From Pseudomonas sp. NC02 (GTDB lineage: Bacteria > Pseudomonadota > Gammaproteobacteria > Pseudomonadales > Pseudomonadaceae), in assembly GCF_002874965.1 (NCBI RefSeq), contig NZ_CP025624.1, positions 3,348,001-3,412,000 of the forward strand: DNA of 64,000 bases, read 5' to 3'. The position numbers and the translations under genes are program-made. Positions 46,078 to 54,650 of the stretch are shown here, in pieces; the first letter of the stretch is position 1; each line of letters starts with the position of its first letter. The notes beneath the pieces are model-generated. The model saw only the letters and a list, made by a program, of their open reading frames with translations. It was not told the origin of the DNA and searched no databases.

Positions 46078-46392
46078 AATAACTCACCCTGTAGCACACA
46101 CATCGTCAGGTATGAGGCCTCACGAAGTGGCATTGAAGCGCAGAAGCAACAGCTGTTGGCGACAGCGTGCGTGCACTCGTTCTGTAATGCCCGCACATGC
46201 TGCGAGCCGCCATGAATCGGGGGGAATTCTGTCGAGCGCTCGCCAATGCCGATATCGGACTGCTCTTAAATTTCGGATCAGCACAAGCCGGGACCCAGAC
46301 AGGGTCCAGCCGCGATTTAGTCCCAGTCTTATATTTCTCTCACATTGCCTTTGCTCAAATGTGACCTCACCACAACCACCGAGCATCAGCTG
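46078..46392. promoter_or_regulatory. Divergent control region between adhesin 2 and the EAL gene
   Basis: 315 bases without a gene. It carries the RcsB-box-like element at 46252-46271 and the long adhesin leader. The EAL frame is open from a TTG at 46345, but the start is more likely the ATG at 46393. A second sequence, TTTAGTCCCAGTCTTATAT (46315-46333), loosely resembles the box. Confidence 0.5.
46252..46271 (-). promoter_or_regulatory. RcsB-box-like element before adhesin 2
   Basis: Minus strand ATTTAAGAGCAGTCCGATAT. Its core TAAGA-N4-TCYGA resembles the enteric RcsB box (consensus KMRGAWTMWYCTGNA). Near-identical copies stand before adhesin 1 and before the small gene at 51043. Confidence 0.65.
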
Positions 46393-47697
46393 ATGGCAGC
46401 CCAAGTCATCGTTCCCTCCGAGCGCGCCCTGCAAAGCCTGGTCATCCTGGCCAGTGACGAGCAGTACGCCCACCGCGTAGCCACGCTGCTCAACGGGAGC
46501 CCCCTTTTTCATATCGAACACATAGATTCGTTGAGCGAGTTGATGACCCGCCTGCGCAAGCAACCTGTCGACATCATCGTCGCGCAGGTTCATGCCGACC
46601 ATGTCGACAGCTTGATGTTGCCGTGCTGTGTCAGCGACCTGAATGCTTCCGGGCTGCTACACAGCATTCCGCATATAGTCTGGACCGCACAGCCACAATC
46701 CGAGCATGCGCTCCCCCCCGGCTTACTGACCGCAGGCCTTGAGCAGGGCTGGACGCACACTCTCAATGGCGTCTCGACGGCAGCGCTGGCTTCCCATGCG
46801 CGCCTGGCCAGGGCTTCAGGTATCCGGGTAGAGATCGCGGTGGAGCAACAACCCGAGAAACTCTTGGCAGTGATCAGTCAATTGGCGCATACCGCCCATC
46901 CGGCACCGCGCAGTCCACATGAGGAAAAACTGGAGCAACTGCTCAATGACGATGAGGTGGTGGCGGCCCTCGCCACCGGCGAAGGATTAAGAGTGGTCTA
47001 CCAGCCCCAATATGACCTGGCGACACGAGAGATCGTCGGCGCGGAAGCCCTGATCCGCTGGCACCATCCACGGCATGGGGATGTGCCACCCTCGGTCCTG
47101 ATCCCGATGATCAACCAGCTCGGGCTGGATCTGTTGTTGTTCAGCTTTATCGAGAAGACTGTGATCGACACCCTGGGCAAGTTAAACCGTGGAGGCATTG
47201 ATATCCCCATCGCCATCAACGCTTCGGCACGCACGCTCTGCGCCCATGGCCTGGCCACGAGACTTGCGCAAAAGATGCATCGGGCGGGGTTGCCTTGCAA
47301 ACGCCTCAAGATCGAGCTGACCGAAGACTTGGCGCCCGACAGCGAGCTGGCCCTTTCAGCCTCGATCACTGCTTTGCGCGCCAAAGGCTTTCCGGTGTCC
47401 CTGGACGACTTCGGTGCCGGCGCCGCGACGTTGTCCTTGCTGTCACGCATGCCATTCGACGAGATGAAGATTGACGGAGCCCTGGTGCGTGCGGTGGGCC
47501 AGTTTGCCCACTCTTCAGAAATCATCTCGGGGATCGTCGCTCTGGCGCAGTTGTTCAATATCAACTTGATCACCGAAGGTATTGAAGATACCGAGAGCAT
47601 CGAGTTGCTGAGCAGGCTGGGCTGCAACACCGGGCAGGGTTTCGCTCTGGCCCGGCCCATGGAGAGCGATGTATTCCTGAGCATGATCACCGCCTAG
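46393..47697 (+). CDS. EAL-domain c-di-GMP phosphodiesterase with degenerate receiver-like N-terminus
   Basis: 434 residues from ATG 46393. The first 170 residues (LQSLVILASDEQYAHRVATLLNG...) look like a receiver fold whose phospho-acceptor Asp is not obvious. The C-terminal EAL domain (about 195-434) keeps the catalytic set: VGAEALIRWHHPRHG, NASARTL, ELTED, SLDDFGAGAATLSLL, MKIDGALV, EGIEDTESIELLSRLGC and GQGFALARPM, so it should hydrolyse c-di-GMP. The organisation resembles PvrR, which works with the Rcs system at the cupD locus of P. aeruginosa. It is followed 150 bases later by an RcsB-like gene and is divergent from adhesin 2, suggesting that it antagonises adhesin-dependent attachment. 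Confidence 0.88.
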   Translation: MAAQVIVPSERALQSLVILASDEQYAHRVATLLNGSPLFHIEHIDSLSELMTRLRKQPVDIIVAQVHADHVDSLMLPCCVSDLNASGLLHSIPHIVWTAQPQSEHALPPGLLTAGLEQGWTHTLNGVSTAALASHARLARASGIRVEIAVEQQPEKLLAVISQLAHTAHPAPRSPHEEKLEQLLNDDEVVAALATGEGLRVVYQPQYDLATREIVGAEALIRWHHPRHGDVPPSVLIPMINQLGLDLLLFSFIEKTVIDTLGKLNRGGIDIPIAINASARTLCAHGLATRLAQKMHRAGLPCKRLKIELTEDLAPDSELALSASITALRAKGFPVSLDDFGAGAATLSLLSRMPFDEMKIDGALVRAVGQFAHSSEIISGIVALAQLFNINLITEGIEDTESIELLSRLGCNTGQGFALARPMESDVFLSMITA

Positions 47698-47856
47698 GGA
47701 TGCGCTTACGTCCATTGTTCCTGCAAACATTGCCTCGCGTGTGCTGAAACAATCACGGCGGGGTTAAACGGTATCTTCACCCCTGCTGGAGCCGAATTGA
47801 GAGATGGTCTTTAATCAATTAATTATCCGGCTACTTTCGAGTGTCCATTGGCATCC

Positions 47857-48516
47857 ATGAAAACCATACGCATAGCGATCCTTGATGATCATGCAGTGGT
47901 ACGCCACGGCCTTGTCAGCCACCTCGCCGAAGAGTTATCCATCGAGATTGTTGGCGTCTATGAAACCAGTCGCGAACTGATACGCGGCATGGCGACGATG
48001 CCCGCCAACGTCTTGCTGCTGGACTTTGCTCTGGGACGGGATGAACTCGACGGCGTATCCCTGATTCGCGCCTTGCGAAGCCGCTTCCCTGACTGTCGTA
48101 TTCTGGTGCTATCAAGCCATCATGAGTCGGCTACCGTCTCGCTTGCCTTGCGTGTAGGAGCGCGCGGTTTTGTAGGCAAAGATGAGGGACTGGGAAGCCT
48201 GGTGAAGGCGATTCGTACCGTTGCTTCGGGCGCCATTTACTTGAGTGCCGATATGTCTTACCAAGTGGCCGATGCGGCCAGGCCAGACGAATCGACACAA
48301 ATATCGATCAGTGATAACGCCTTGCAGCGCGCGGCCTTGTCGGCGCGGGAGCAGGAAGTGATCCGCTGCTATCTGGAAGGCATGACCGTGACGGAGATCG
48401 CCGAGAAATTCAATCGCAGCATCAAGACCATCAGTACGCAGAAGGCCACCGCTTTTCGCAAGCTTGGGGTCACCTCTAACAACGGCTTGTTCAAGATCAT
48501 GAAAACCCTGGACTAG
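47857..48516 (+). CDS. RcsB-like response regulator (NarL/LuxR class)
   Basis: 219 residues from ATG 47857 (a TTG three codons earlier is also open). Receiver domain with acidic pocket LDDH, phospho-acceptor Asp in VLLLDFALGRDELDGVSLI, Ser in ILVLSSHHESA and Lys in FVGKDEG; the C-terminal HTH has LSAREQEVIRCYLEGMTVTEIAEKF then NRSIKTISTQKATAFRKLGV. The recognition region NRSIKTIS-QK is nearly that of enteric RcsB. It ends three bases before the hybrid-kinase gene, so they form an operon. Its likely targets are the three RcsB-box-like elements in this locus. Confidence 0.9.
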   Translation: MKTIRIAILDDHAVVRHGLVSHLAEELSIEIVGVYETSRELIRGMATMPANVLLLDFALGRDELDGVSLIRALRSRFPDCRILVLSSHHESATVSLALRVGARGFVGKDEGLGSLVKAIRTVASGAIYLSADMSYQVADAARPDESTQISISDNALQRAALSAREQEVIRCYLEGMTVTEIAEKFNRSIKTISTQKATAFRKLGVTSNNGLFKIMKTLD

Positions 48517-48518
48517 AC

Positions 48519-50936
48519 ATGATGACGAGGAACCGCGTTCGTTGGGGCACCAGCCTGTGCCTGTTGATGGCCGCAACATGGGCTAACGCCGGCGCGCGGC
48601 CTCCCGGACCTGATTTAAGCGTCGAGGAAAGAGTCTGGATCGAACATCATCCGGTATTGCGTGTCGCCGTAGTGGGCAGTCTTTCTCCAATCGAATACGT
48701 GGAGAACGGCCGCCTCAAGGGGCTGTCAGCTGAATATTTGCAGCTGATTGCTCACAAGACCGGCATGAAGATCGACTACGTTTCCGCTCACTCGATCCAG
48801 GATCGCATAGAGCTGCTGATGACCGGTAAGGCAGACCTTATCTCCACTGTCAGGCTTAATGGGCCCGGAGGTAAAAATCCCCGGTTGCTGCTGACTTCAG
48901 CCTATTTGAATACCACCACGGTCATCATCACCCGCATCGGGCGCGCGCCTCTTTTCGAGGCCGAACAGCTGGACCGGTTGACCGTGACCTTGCCCTACTT
49001 CGACCGCTACAGTGATTTCCTTGCAACGAAGGCACCCGGGGCGAAACTGATCATAGGTGGCAGCGCCCTGACGATGCTGCAGCAAGTTGCCGAAGGGACC
49101 GCTGATGCTGCAGTGGCCACCGAAGCCTATCTGCTGCCGTTCCTCTATCGACAGTTCCAGGGCCAATTGCAGATTTCCGGGGTGCTCACCGGCATGGCGT
49201 CGCAAATTGCCATGGGCACTCGGAAAACCGAGCCTTTACTGCACTCAATCATCCAGAAGACGCTCGACTCGGTCACCCCTGACGAAGTTCGCGTCCTGCA
49301 CGCCAATTGGCTGCGCGAGCATGCCACCCCGGACCTGCCACTCAGAGAAGTTGTGTCCCACTACCCTCATGAGATCGCGTTAATTGTCCTAGTGGTAGTG
49401 CTATTGCTCATCACGATTTACCAAACCCAGCGCATGCGCCAGCGCGCCGAGCGCAACGAGCGGGAAAAGGCGATGTTCCTGGCAGTCATGAGCCATGAAA
49501 TCCGCTCGCCGATGAACGCAGTGGTGGCTGCAGTCGAACTGTTGCGCAATACGCCGCTGGACAAGCAGCAACAGCACTTTGCCGACCTGGCCAATCACGG
49601 CGCGCAATCATTGTTGAGGCTGCTCAATGACGTGCTGGATATATCCAAGCTCGATGCGGGGCAGGTCAAGCTCGAATACGAGCCGGTGAGCATCAGCACC
49701 CTGGTGCATAACGTCGTTGATCTGCATCGCTTGCGGGCCCGGGAGAAGCATTTATCGATCTGCGTCAATGGCGAATCCCACCTGCCACTGTTGATGCTCG
49801 ACAGCACACGTATTGGGCAGGTGCTGCACAACCTGCTGTCCAATGCCATCAAGTTCACCGAAATCGGCGGAGTGGAAGTTACCTATGCGATCAGTGACCT
49901 GGCTTCGTCGCGCAACAAGGAGCTGCGATTGACCGTCACCGATACCGGGATCGGCCTGAGCCAGGAAAGCCAGGCGCGCCTTTTCCAGCCTTACAGCCAA
50001 GCAGCACAATCCTATAAGCGCTCAGGTGGCACCGGCCTGGGGCTAGTCATCTGTCGCGACCTGCTCAAACTAATGGGCGGCACCCTCACACTGGACAGTT
50101 CGCCGGGCAAGGGAACGCGTGTTGAATTGTCATTGACCGCGGAGTTGGCACCGCCCGACTCGACAGAGGCCGAAACCGTGCTCCCCGCCACGAACTGGTC
50201 AGCGACATCCGCACCAAAGGCATTGCGCATTCTGGTTGTGGAGGACACCGTCGCCAACCAAGCGGTATTGCAGGCACAGATCGAGGGGTTCGGCTGCACA
50301 CCGGTGATCGCCAGGGACGGCGCCCAGGCCGTGGATTGCTTCGAACAAGGCACATATGACCTGATCTTGATGGACTGTGACCTACCGGACCAGGACGGCT
50401 ATTCGCTGACGCGCCTGTTCCGCATGATCGAACAGGATGCCGCGCAAACGCGCTGCCCCATCATTGCGATCTCCGCCTCTACGGGCAACCAGCATGTCGC
50501 CCGATGCTTTGATGCCGGCATGGATGGCATCCTCAGCAAGCCGATCAGCCTTGGCAAGTTGCAGGATGCAATCGAGTTATGGTGCGGCGTGACCCTGACT
50601 TTACTGCCACACCCCTTCGCCCTACGGCAACCTGTGGGTCACCAGCAGATCCTTGAAGCATTGGAACGGGACCTACTGGCGCTACTTGAAGGGATGGTTC
50701 TGCGCAACCTGGAACCGGCCCTCCACGCAGCCCACCGTCTACACGGCGCAGCACTCAGTATCGAATGGCCAGATGTGGCCCGCCAAGCGGGACAGCTGGA
50801 GGCCCTTCTCAGGACTGCCACGCCATGGAGCGACCCAACCTGCGCCACGACCTTACAGGCACTGCTTCATGGGTTTCGCTCCACGAGCTTCAGCCATCCC
50901 GTTTTCGACCCGCCCGTCCCTCCCGCGGCAGATTGA
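48519..50936 (+). CDS. BvgS/RcsC-like hybrid sensor kinase with periplasmic binding domain and HPt
   Basis: 805 residues. Signal/anchor at 10-25; periplasmic solute-binding (SBP_bac_3, Venus-flytrap) domain about 35-270; transmembrane helix about 287-306 (IALIVLVVVLLLITIY); HisKA with the phospho-His in FLAVMSHEIRSPMNAV (about 325-340); HATPase with LSNAIKFTE, DTGIGLS and GGTGLGLVI; receiver about 567-685 with ILVVEDT and LILMDCDLPDQDG; and a C-terminal HPt around AAHRLHGAALSIEW. All phosphorelay residues are present. It should pass phosphate His-Asp-His to the RcsB-like regulator encoded just upstream. Its ligand is a small periplasmic solute, not identified. Confidence 0.92.
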   Translation: MMTRNRVRWGTSLCLLMAATWANAGARPPGPDLSVEERVWIEHHPVLRVAVVGSLSPIEYVENGRLKGLSAEYLQLIAHKTGMKIDYVSAHSIQDRIELLMTGKADLISTVRLNGPGGKNPRLLLTSAYLNTTTVIITRIGRAPLFEAEQLDRLTVTLPYFDRYSDFLATKAPGAKLIIGGSALTMLQQVAEGTADAAVATEAYLLPFLYRQFQGQLQISGVLTGMASQIAMGTRKTEPLLHSIIQKTLDSVTPDEVRVLHANWLREHATPDLPLREVVSHYPHEIALIVLVVVLLLITIYQTQRMRQRAERNEREKAMFLAVMSHEIRSPMNAVVAAVELLRNTPLDKQQQHFADLANHGAQSLLRLLNDVLDISKLDAGQVKLEYEPVSISTLVHNVVDLHRLRAREKHLSICVNGESHLPLLMLDSTRIGQVLHNLLSNAIKFTEIGGVEVTYAISDLASSRNKELRLTVTDTGIGLSQESQARLFQPYSQAAQSYKRSGGTGLGLVICRDLLKLMGGTLTLDSSPGKGTRVELSLTAELAPPDSTEAETVLPATNWSATSAPKALRILVVEDTVANQAVLQAQIEGFGCTPVIARDGAQAVDCFEQGTYDLILMDCDLPDQDGYSLTRLFRMIEQDAAQTRCPIIAISASTGNQHVARCFDAGMDGILSKPISLGKLQDAIELWCGVTLTLLPHPFALRQPVGHQQILEALERDLLALLEGMVLRNLEPALHAAHRLHGAALSIEWPDVARQAGQLEALLRTATPWSDPTCATTLQALLHGFRSTSFSHPVFDPPVPPAAD

Positions 50937-50950
50937 GATTCGGGTCTGTG

Positions 50951-50970
50951 AATTAAGAGCAGTCTGATGT
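50951..50970 (+). promoter_or_regulatory. RcsB-box-like element before the small helical gene
   Basis: Plus strand AATTAAGAGCAGTCTGATGT, matching 17 of 20 bases of the adhesin 2 element and in the same orientation relative to the downstream gene, 72 bases before its start codon and 14 bases after the kinase stop. Confidence 0.65.
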
Positions 50971-51042
50971 GATTCACCGCCCTGCCCCCCTGAAAATCGG
51001 TCTTGTCAGCTAAAGACTAACTCAACCGCTCCCAAGGTTTGA

Positions 51043-51264
51043 ATGATGGATCCTTTGCACGAGATTCAAAAACGGCAACTAAGGCTGATAGAGTCAGCCT
51101 CCGTTAACGAAGCCTGCGCCGTTGACTTGCTGAGTCTATTGCGCAAGTTGACCGCGGCCGAAGCCAGTAATGTCCTAAATATCGTCACGCTGCTGCAAAG
51201 CGAGGCGGAATTTTTGCGCGAACTTTCAAAGGAAATGGCCACGCGAGAATATGAGGCACTGTGA
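51043..51264 (+). CDS. Small helical protein of unknown function (73 aa), stop codon supplied by an IS
   Basis: Starts ATG 51043 with AAGG six bases upstream. The whole chain is predicted helical and charged (MMDPLHEIQKRQLRLIESAS, LLSLLRKLTAAEASNVLNIV, EFLRELSKEMATREYEAL), with no signal peptide or membrane segment. I do not recognise the family. It lies downstream of the hybrid kinase and has its own RcsB-box-like element, so it is probably a regulated output or modulator of the phosphorelay. The IS3 element begins at 51260, inside its last codon. Removing the element would give a CGT TAG ending, so only the last residue is changed. Confidence 0.65.
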   Translation: MMDPLHEIQKRQLRLIESASVNEACAVDLLSLLRKLTAAEASNVLNIVTLLQSEAEFLRELSKEMATREYEAL

Positions 51265-51279
51265 ATCGCCCCGGATTCT

Positions 51280-52160
51280 CTAGACACCTTGCAAGCTCAT
51301 TGCGTAACGCTTTTTAAACTCTACCGGTGACAGCTGATTGTTGAAACCATGGCGGCGTTTTACGTTGTAGAACATCTCGATGTAATCGAACACATCACTA
51401 CGAGCGTCTTCCTGCGTGGTGTAGATTCTCCGCTTGATCCGTTCCGTTTCAGAAGCTGGAAAAAGCTCTCGGCCACGGCGTTGTCATGACAGTTGCCTCG
51501 GCGACTCATGCTGGCAACCAAATTGTTTGCCTTCAAAAAGCTGCGCCAATCATAGCTGCTGTACTGGCTACCTTGGTCGTAGTGAACCATCACCTCCTGG
51601 TTCGGTTTACGCCTCCAAACCGCCATCAATAACGCATCAATGGCCAAATCACTGGTCATCTGCGACTTCATTGACCAGCCGACGACCTGACGAGAAAACA
51701 GATCCAGCACCACCGCCAAATACAGCCAGCCTTCATACGTGCGAATGTAGGTGATATCGGTGACCCAAACTTTGTTGGATTCTACGACATCGAACTGGCG
51801 CTTCAGTAAATTGGGTGAAGCGACCGCTGGCTTATCGCCGTACTTGCCAGGGCGGAGTCGGTACCCTGTCTGAGAGCGCAGACCTTCAAGACGCATCAGC
51901 CTCGCCACACGATGCCGACCACAATCCTCACCGACCTCGCGCAGATCGTCATGGATTTTTCGATAGCCATAAACGCCACCGCTTTCCAGCCACGAATGCT
52001 TGATCAAACCCAGTGATCGTTGATCGTCTTTAGCACGTGCAGATTGCGGTTCAGACAACCAAGCGTAATAACCACTGGGATGGACTTTCAGCGTCAGGCA
52101 AAGCCGTCGAATCGAATAGTCGCCCGCTCGCTGCTTGATAAAGGCGTACTTCAACCGCAC
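51280..52160 (-). pseudogene. IS3 transposase OrfB, frameshifted near the 3' end
   Basis: Reads from GTG 52160: RLKYAFIKQRAGDYSIRRLC, HTH_21 region, then the rve integrase core with DDE residues in WVTDITYIR, VMVHYDQGSQYSS and NAVAESFFQLLKR. After LLKR the frame breaks. Inserting one base at about 51444 restores ERIKRRIYTTQEDARSDVFD and a typical ending (RYAMSLQGV) with TAG at 51280-51282. The catalytic residues are intact upstream of the break. Confidence 0.85.
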
Positions 52161-52428
52161 TCCTTGGCAAAGTACGCGGCGGCCTTTTTAATATGTCTCG
52201 CTCTTCAGTGACGCGCTTAAGTTCCGCTCTCAGGCGACGCAGTTCAGCGTGCTGATCATCATCCTGCTGCCGTTCTTCTTGGGGTTTGCTGTAGCGCTTT
52301 ATCCAGGCATAGAGGCTATGCGTCGACACGCCGAGACGGGCGGCTACCTCAGCGACAGGCAGCTTCTTTTCGGTCACTTGATTGACTGCTTGGATTTTGA
52401 ATTCTTCGGAGTAACGCGGGTTGCTCAT
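52151..52428 (-). pseudogene. IS3 transposase OrfA with a shortened slippery run
   Basis: Starts ATG 52428 with AGGAGG. HTH domain SNPRYSEEFKIQAVNQVTEK and leucine-zipper region ELRRLRAELKRVTEERDILK. IS3 elements normally have an A6G slippery run here for -1 frameshifting; this copy has only five A (52185-52189 on the plus strand). With six, OrfA would end KKAAAYFAKECG at the TGA 52151-52153 and OrfB would lie in the -1 frame. As given, OrfA runs on in the wrong frame. Confidence 0.8.
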
Positions 52429-52500
52429 GGCACCTCCTAATTGGCCTCAGTTTAAGGCAAAGAGGTGTCTATGAAACCCGGGGCGATTCACACGTTAGAC

Positions 52501-52523
52501 AAAAGGGCCGCCGTTCAGGCCCT
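52501..52523 (-). terminator. Rho-independent terminator (minus strand)
   Basis: Minus strand AGGGCC-TGAACGGC-GGCCCT followed by TTTTGT: a 6-bp stem with a T-run, just beyond the right end of the IS. It would end transcripts entering from the yej side. Confidence 0.65.
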
Positions 52524-52769
52524 CGCCGCCAGCCACCGCTTAAGTAGCTGCCAAAGGTCGGATCGACCAGACGAGCGGAAAACCTCGTCCATGAACATTA
52601 ATCGATGAACAAGCACATTCATTTTGAGCGCATTGAGCCCAGCGGAGTGGGCTTACGAGCAGCTTGTGAACATCTGGCATCGCCCACTTGTTAAATGACG
52701 TATAGCGCCCGGGATTTGCTTGAGCAGGAAATGCGCTCGAGTGGCTAACGCACCTTGCCCTTTCAGATC

Positions 52770-52925
52770 AAACCGACCGGCCATGTACTTGGGGACAGTC
52801 AGTGCCAGCGCGACGACAGCCAACACCAGCGGTAAAAGCGAAACCCACAGCACTGTATTCCAGCCATAAGCCGACAGCAGCCCACCCGACGAAAAAGACC
52901 CGACCGCCATTACGCCGAACACTCG
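52770..52925 (-). pseudogene. Fragment of an MFS transporter gene
   Basis: About 50 residues, RVFGVMAVGSFSSGGLLSAY then GWNTVLWVSLLPLVLAVVAL, look like two helices of an MFS permease, with no start, no remaining domains and unrelated sequence on both sides. It partly abuts a LysR gene fragment on the other strand. It is the debris of a deletion, possibly connected with the neighbouring IS. Confidence 0.5.
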
Positions 52926-53048
52926 GATCTGGCCTACTACGTCATTTATCGGCCTGAGTGCGCCAGCCTGCCCAAACTGACGACGTTCCGGGACTGGTTG
53001 TTGGCAGAAGCACTGCAGACGGTAAAGCGTGAGATCAGCGCCCACTAG
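52911..53048 (+). pseudogene. 3' fragment of a LysR-type regulator gene
   Basis: The plus-strand frame ending at TAG 53046-53048 encodes YAEHSDLAYYVIYRPECASL then PKLTTFRDWLLAEALQ, the usual C-terminal end of GcvA-like LysR regulators (YYLVYRPE...FRDWLLAEA). The rest of the gene is missing. Together with the MFS fragment it marks a rearranged junction between the IS and the yej operon. Confidence 0.6.
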
Positions 53049-53054
53049 GCTGTA

Positions 53055-54635
53055 CTACTCGCGATTCCTCAACGACGACGCTACCAGCAAATCCCGCGTA
53101 TAGGCATGCTCCGGTGCGTCGAACAATTGCTCGGTACTCCCCGCCTCCACCACCACGCCATCCTTCACCACGATCAAGTCGTGAGCCAACGCCCTTACCA
53201 CCGCCAGGTCGTGGCTGATGAACAAGTACGTCAGCCCATGTTCCTCCTGCAACCTGCGCAGCAAGCTCACCACCTGCTTTTGCACGGTGCGGTCGAGGGC
53301 TGAGGTGGGTTCGTCGAGCAATATCAAATCCGGCTTGATCACCAGTGCGCGGGCGATCGCGATGCGTTGGCGCTGGCCGCCGGAGAATTCGTGGGGGAAG
53401 CGATGGCGCGTATCGGGGTCGAGTCCGACGTCGCGCAACACGGCAATCACTTGAGCTTCGCGCGCGCAAGCATTGAGGTCCGTGTGTACGCGCAGGCCTT
53501 CTTCGATGATTTGCTGCACGCTCATGCGCGGACTGAGGCTGCCGAACGGGTCTTGAAACACCACCTGTAGTTTGCGCCGCCACGGACGCAGGGCCTTGCC
53601 TTTGAGCGCGTCGAGGGCCTGGCCCTGGAAGCGAATGCTGCCTTGGGCGTCGATCAACCGCAGGATCGCCTGGCCAAGGGTGGATTTGCCCGAGCCGGAT
53701 TCGCCAACAATGCCCAAGGTTTTGCCACGTTGCAGGCACAGGTCGATGCCGTCCACCGCCTTGATCGGCGGTTTGCGCCGCAGCAGGCCGCCTTGCGGGA
53801 ACCAGACCTTGAGGTTGTCCACTTCCAGCAGGTTGTCCGCCGTCTCACGCACCACCGCCCTGCCCTCGGGCTCGGCCTCGAGCAACTGCCGGCTGTAGGC
53901 GTGCTGCGGCGCGGCAAACAGTGCCTGGCAGTCGGCCTGTTCGACGATCTGGCCGGCGCGCATCACCGCCACGCGCTGGGCGATGCTGCGCACCACGTTG
54001 AGGTCGTGGCTGATCAACAGCAGCGCCATGCCCAGGCGTTGCTGCAGGTCTTTGAGCAGCGCAAGAATGCGTCGCTGCACGGTCACGTCCAGGGCCGTGG
54101 TGGGCTCGTCGGCGATCAACAGCAGCGGTTCGCAAGCCAGGGCCATGGCGATCATCACCCGCTGGCGCTGCCCGCCGGAGAGCTGATGCGGGTACGCCGC
54201 AAGGCGCTGGCGCGGCTGCTGGATGCCCACCAGTTCGAGCAACTCCAACACGCGCTCACGCGCCGCCGCACCGCCCAGGCCTTTGTGCAGCAGCAGGGTT
54301 TCGGACAGCTGCCGTTCCACGCTGTACAGCGGGTTGAGCGAGGTCATCGGCTCCTGAAAGATCATCGCGATGCGATCGCCGCGAATCTGCCTTAAACGCT
54401 CCGGCCGCGCGCCGAGCAGCTCTTCGCCCTGGTAGCGAATACTGCCCTGGGTACGCGTGGTGTGGGGCGGCAGCAATTGCAGGATCGAGTGGGCGGTCAC
54501 CGATTTGCCGGAGCCCGACTCGCCCACCAGCGCCAGGCACTCGCCCGGGTGAATATCCAGGTCGATGCCACGCACCGCTTTGTGCCCGTCGAACGCCACT
54601 TTCAGGTTACGAATTTCAATCAACGCGTCAGTCAC
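53055..54635 (-). CDS. yejF: Peptide ABC-transporter ATPase with two nucleotide-binding domains (YejF)
   Basis: 526 residues: two complete ABC cassettes in one chain. The first has Walker [13 protein letters not shown], signature [15 protein letters not shown] and Walker [16 protein letters not shown]. The second has [27 protein letters not shown] and [14 protein letters not shown]. Dpp/Opp C-terminal motifs follow each. It powers the YejABE importer of oligopeptides. YejABEF of enterics imports microcin C and contributes to peptide resistance. It is the last gene of the operon, 15 bases after yejE. Confidence 0.93.
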   Translation of the reverse strand: MTDALIEIRNLKVAFDGHKAVRGIDLDIHPGECLALVGESGSGKSVTAHSILQLLPPHTTRTQGSIRYQGEELLGARPERLRQIRGDRIAMIFQEPMTSLNPLYSVERQLSETLLLHKGLGGAAARERVLELLELVGIQQPRQRLAAYPHQLSGGQRQRVMIAMALACEPLLLIADEPTTALDVTVQRRILALLKDLQQRLGMALLLISHDLNVVRSIAQRVAVMRAGQIVEQADCQALFAAPQHAYSRQLLEAEPEGRAVVRETADNLLEVDNLKVWFPQGGLLRRKPPIKAVDGIDLCLQRGKTLGIVGESGSGKSTLGQAILRLIDAQGSIRFQGQALDALKGKALRPWRRKLQVVFQDPFGSLSPRMSVQQIIEEGLRVHTDLNACAREAQVIAVLRDVGLDPDTRHRFPHEFSGGQRQRIAIARALVIKPDLILLDEPTSALDRTVQKQVVSLLRRLQEEHGLTYLFISHDLAVVRALAHDLIVVKDGVVVEAGSTEQLFDAPEHAYTRDLLVASSLRNRE

Positions 54636-54650
54636 GGCACAGCTCGCTTA

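Larger units (their letters stand above)
51260..52490 (-). mobile_element. IS3-family insertion sequence, about 1.23 kb, probably defective
   Basis: Both ends carry related inverted repeats of about 28 bp: TGAATCGCCCCGGATT...TAGACACCT at the left and TGAATCGCCCCGGGTT...TAGACACCT (inverse) at the right. CAC at 51257-51259 and at 52491-52493 fits a 3-bp target duplication. It contains orfA and orfB of an IS3 transposase on the minus strand, each interrupted by a single-base loss, so it cannot make an intact transposase as sequenced. Confidence 0.9.
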
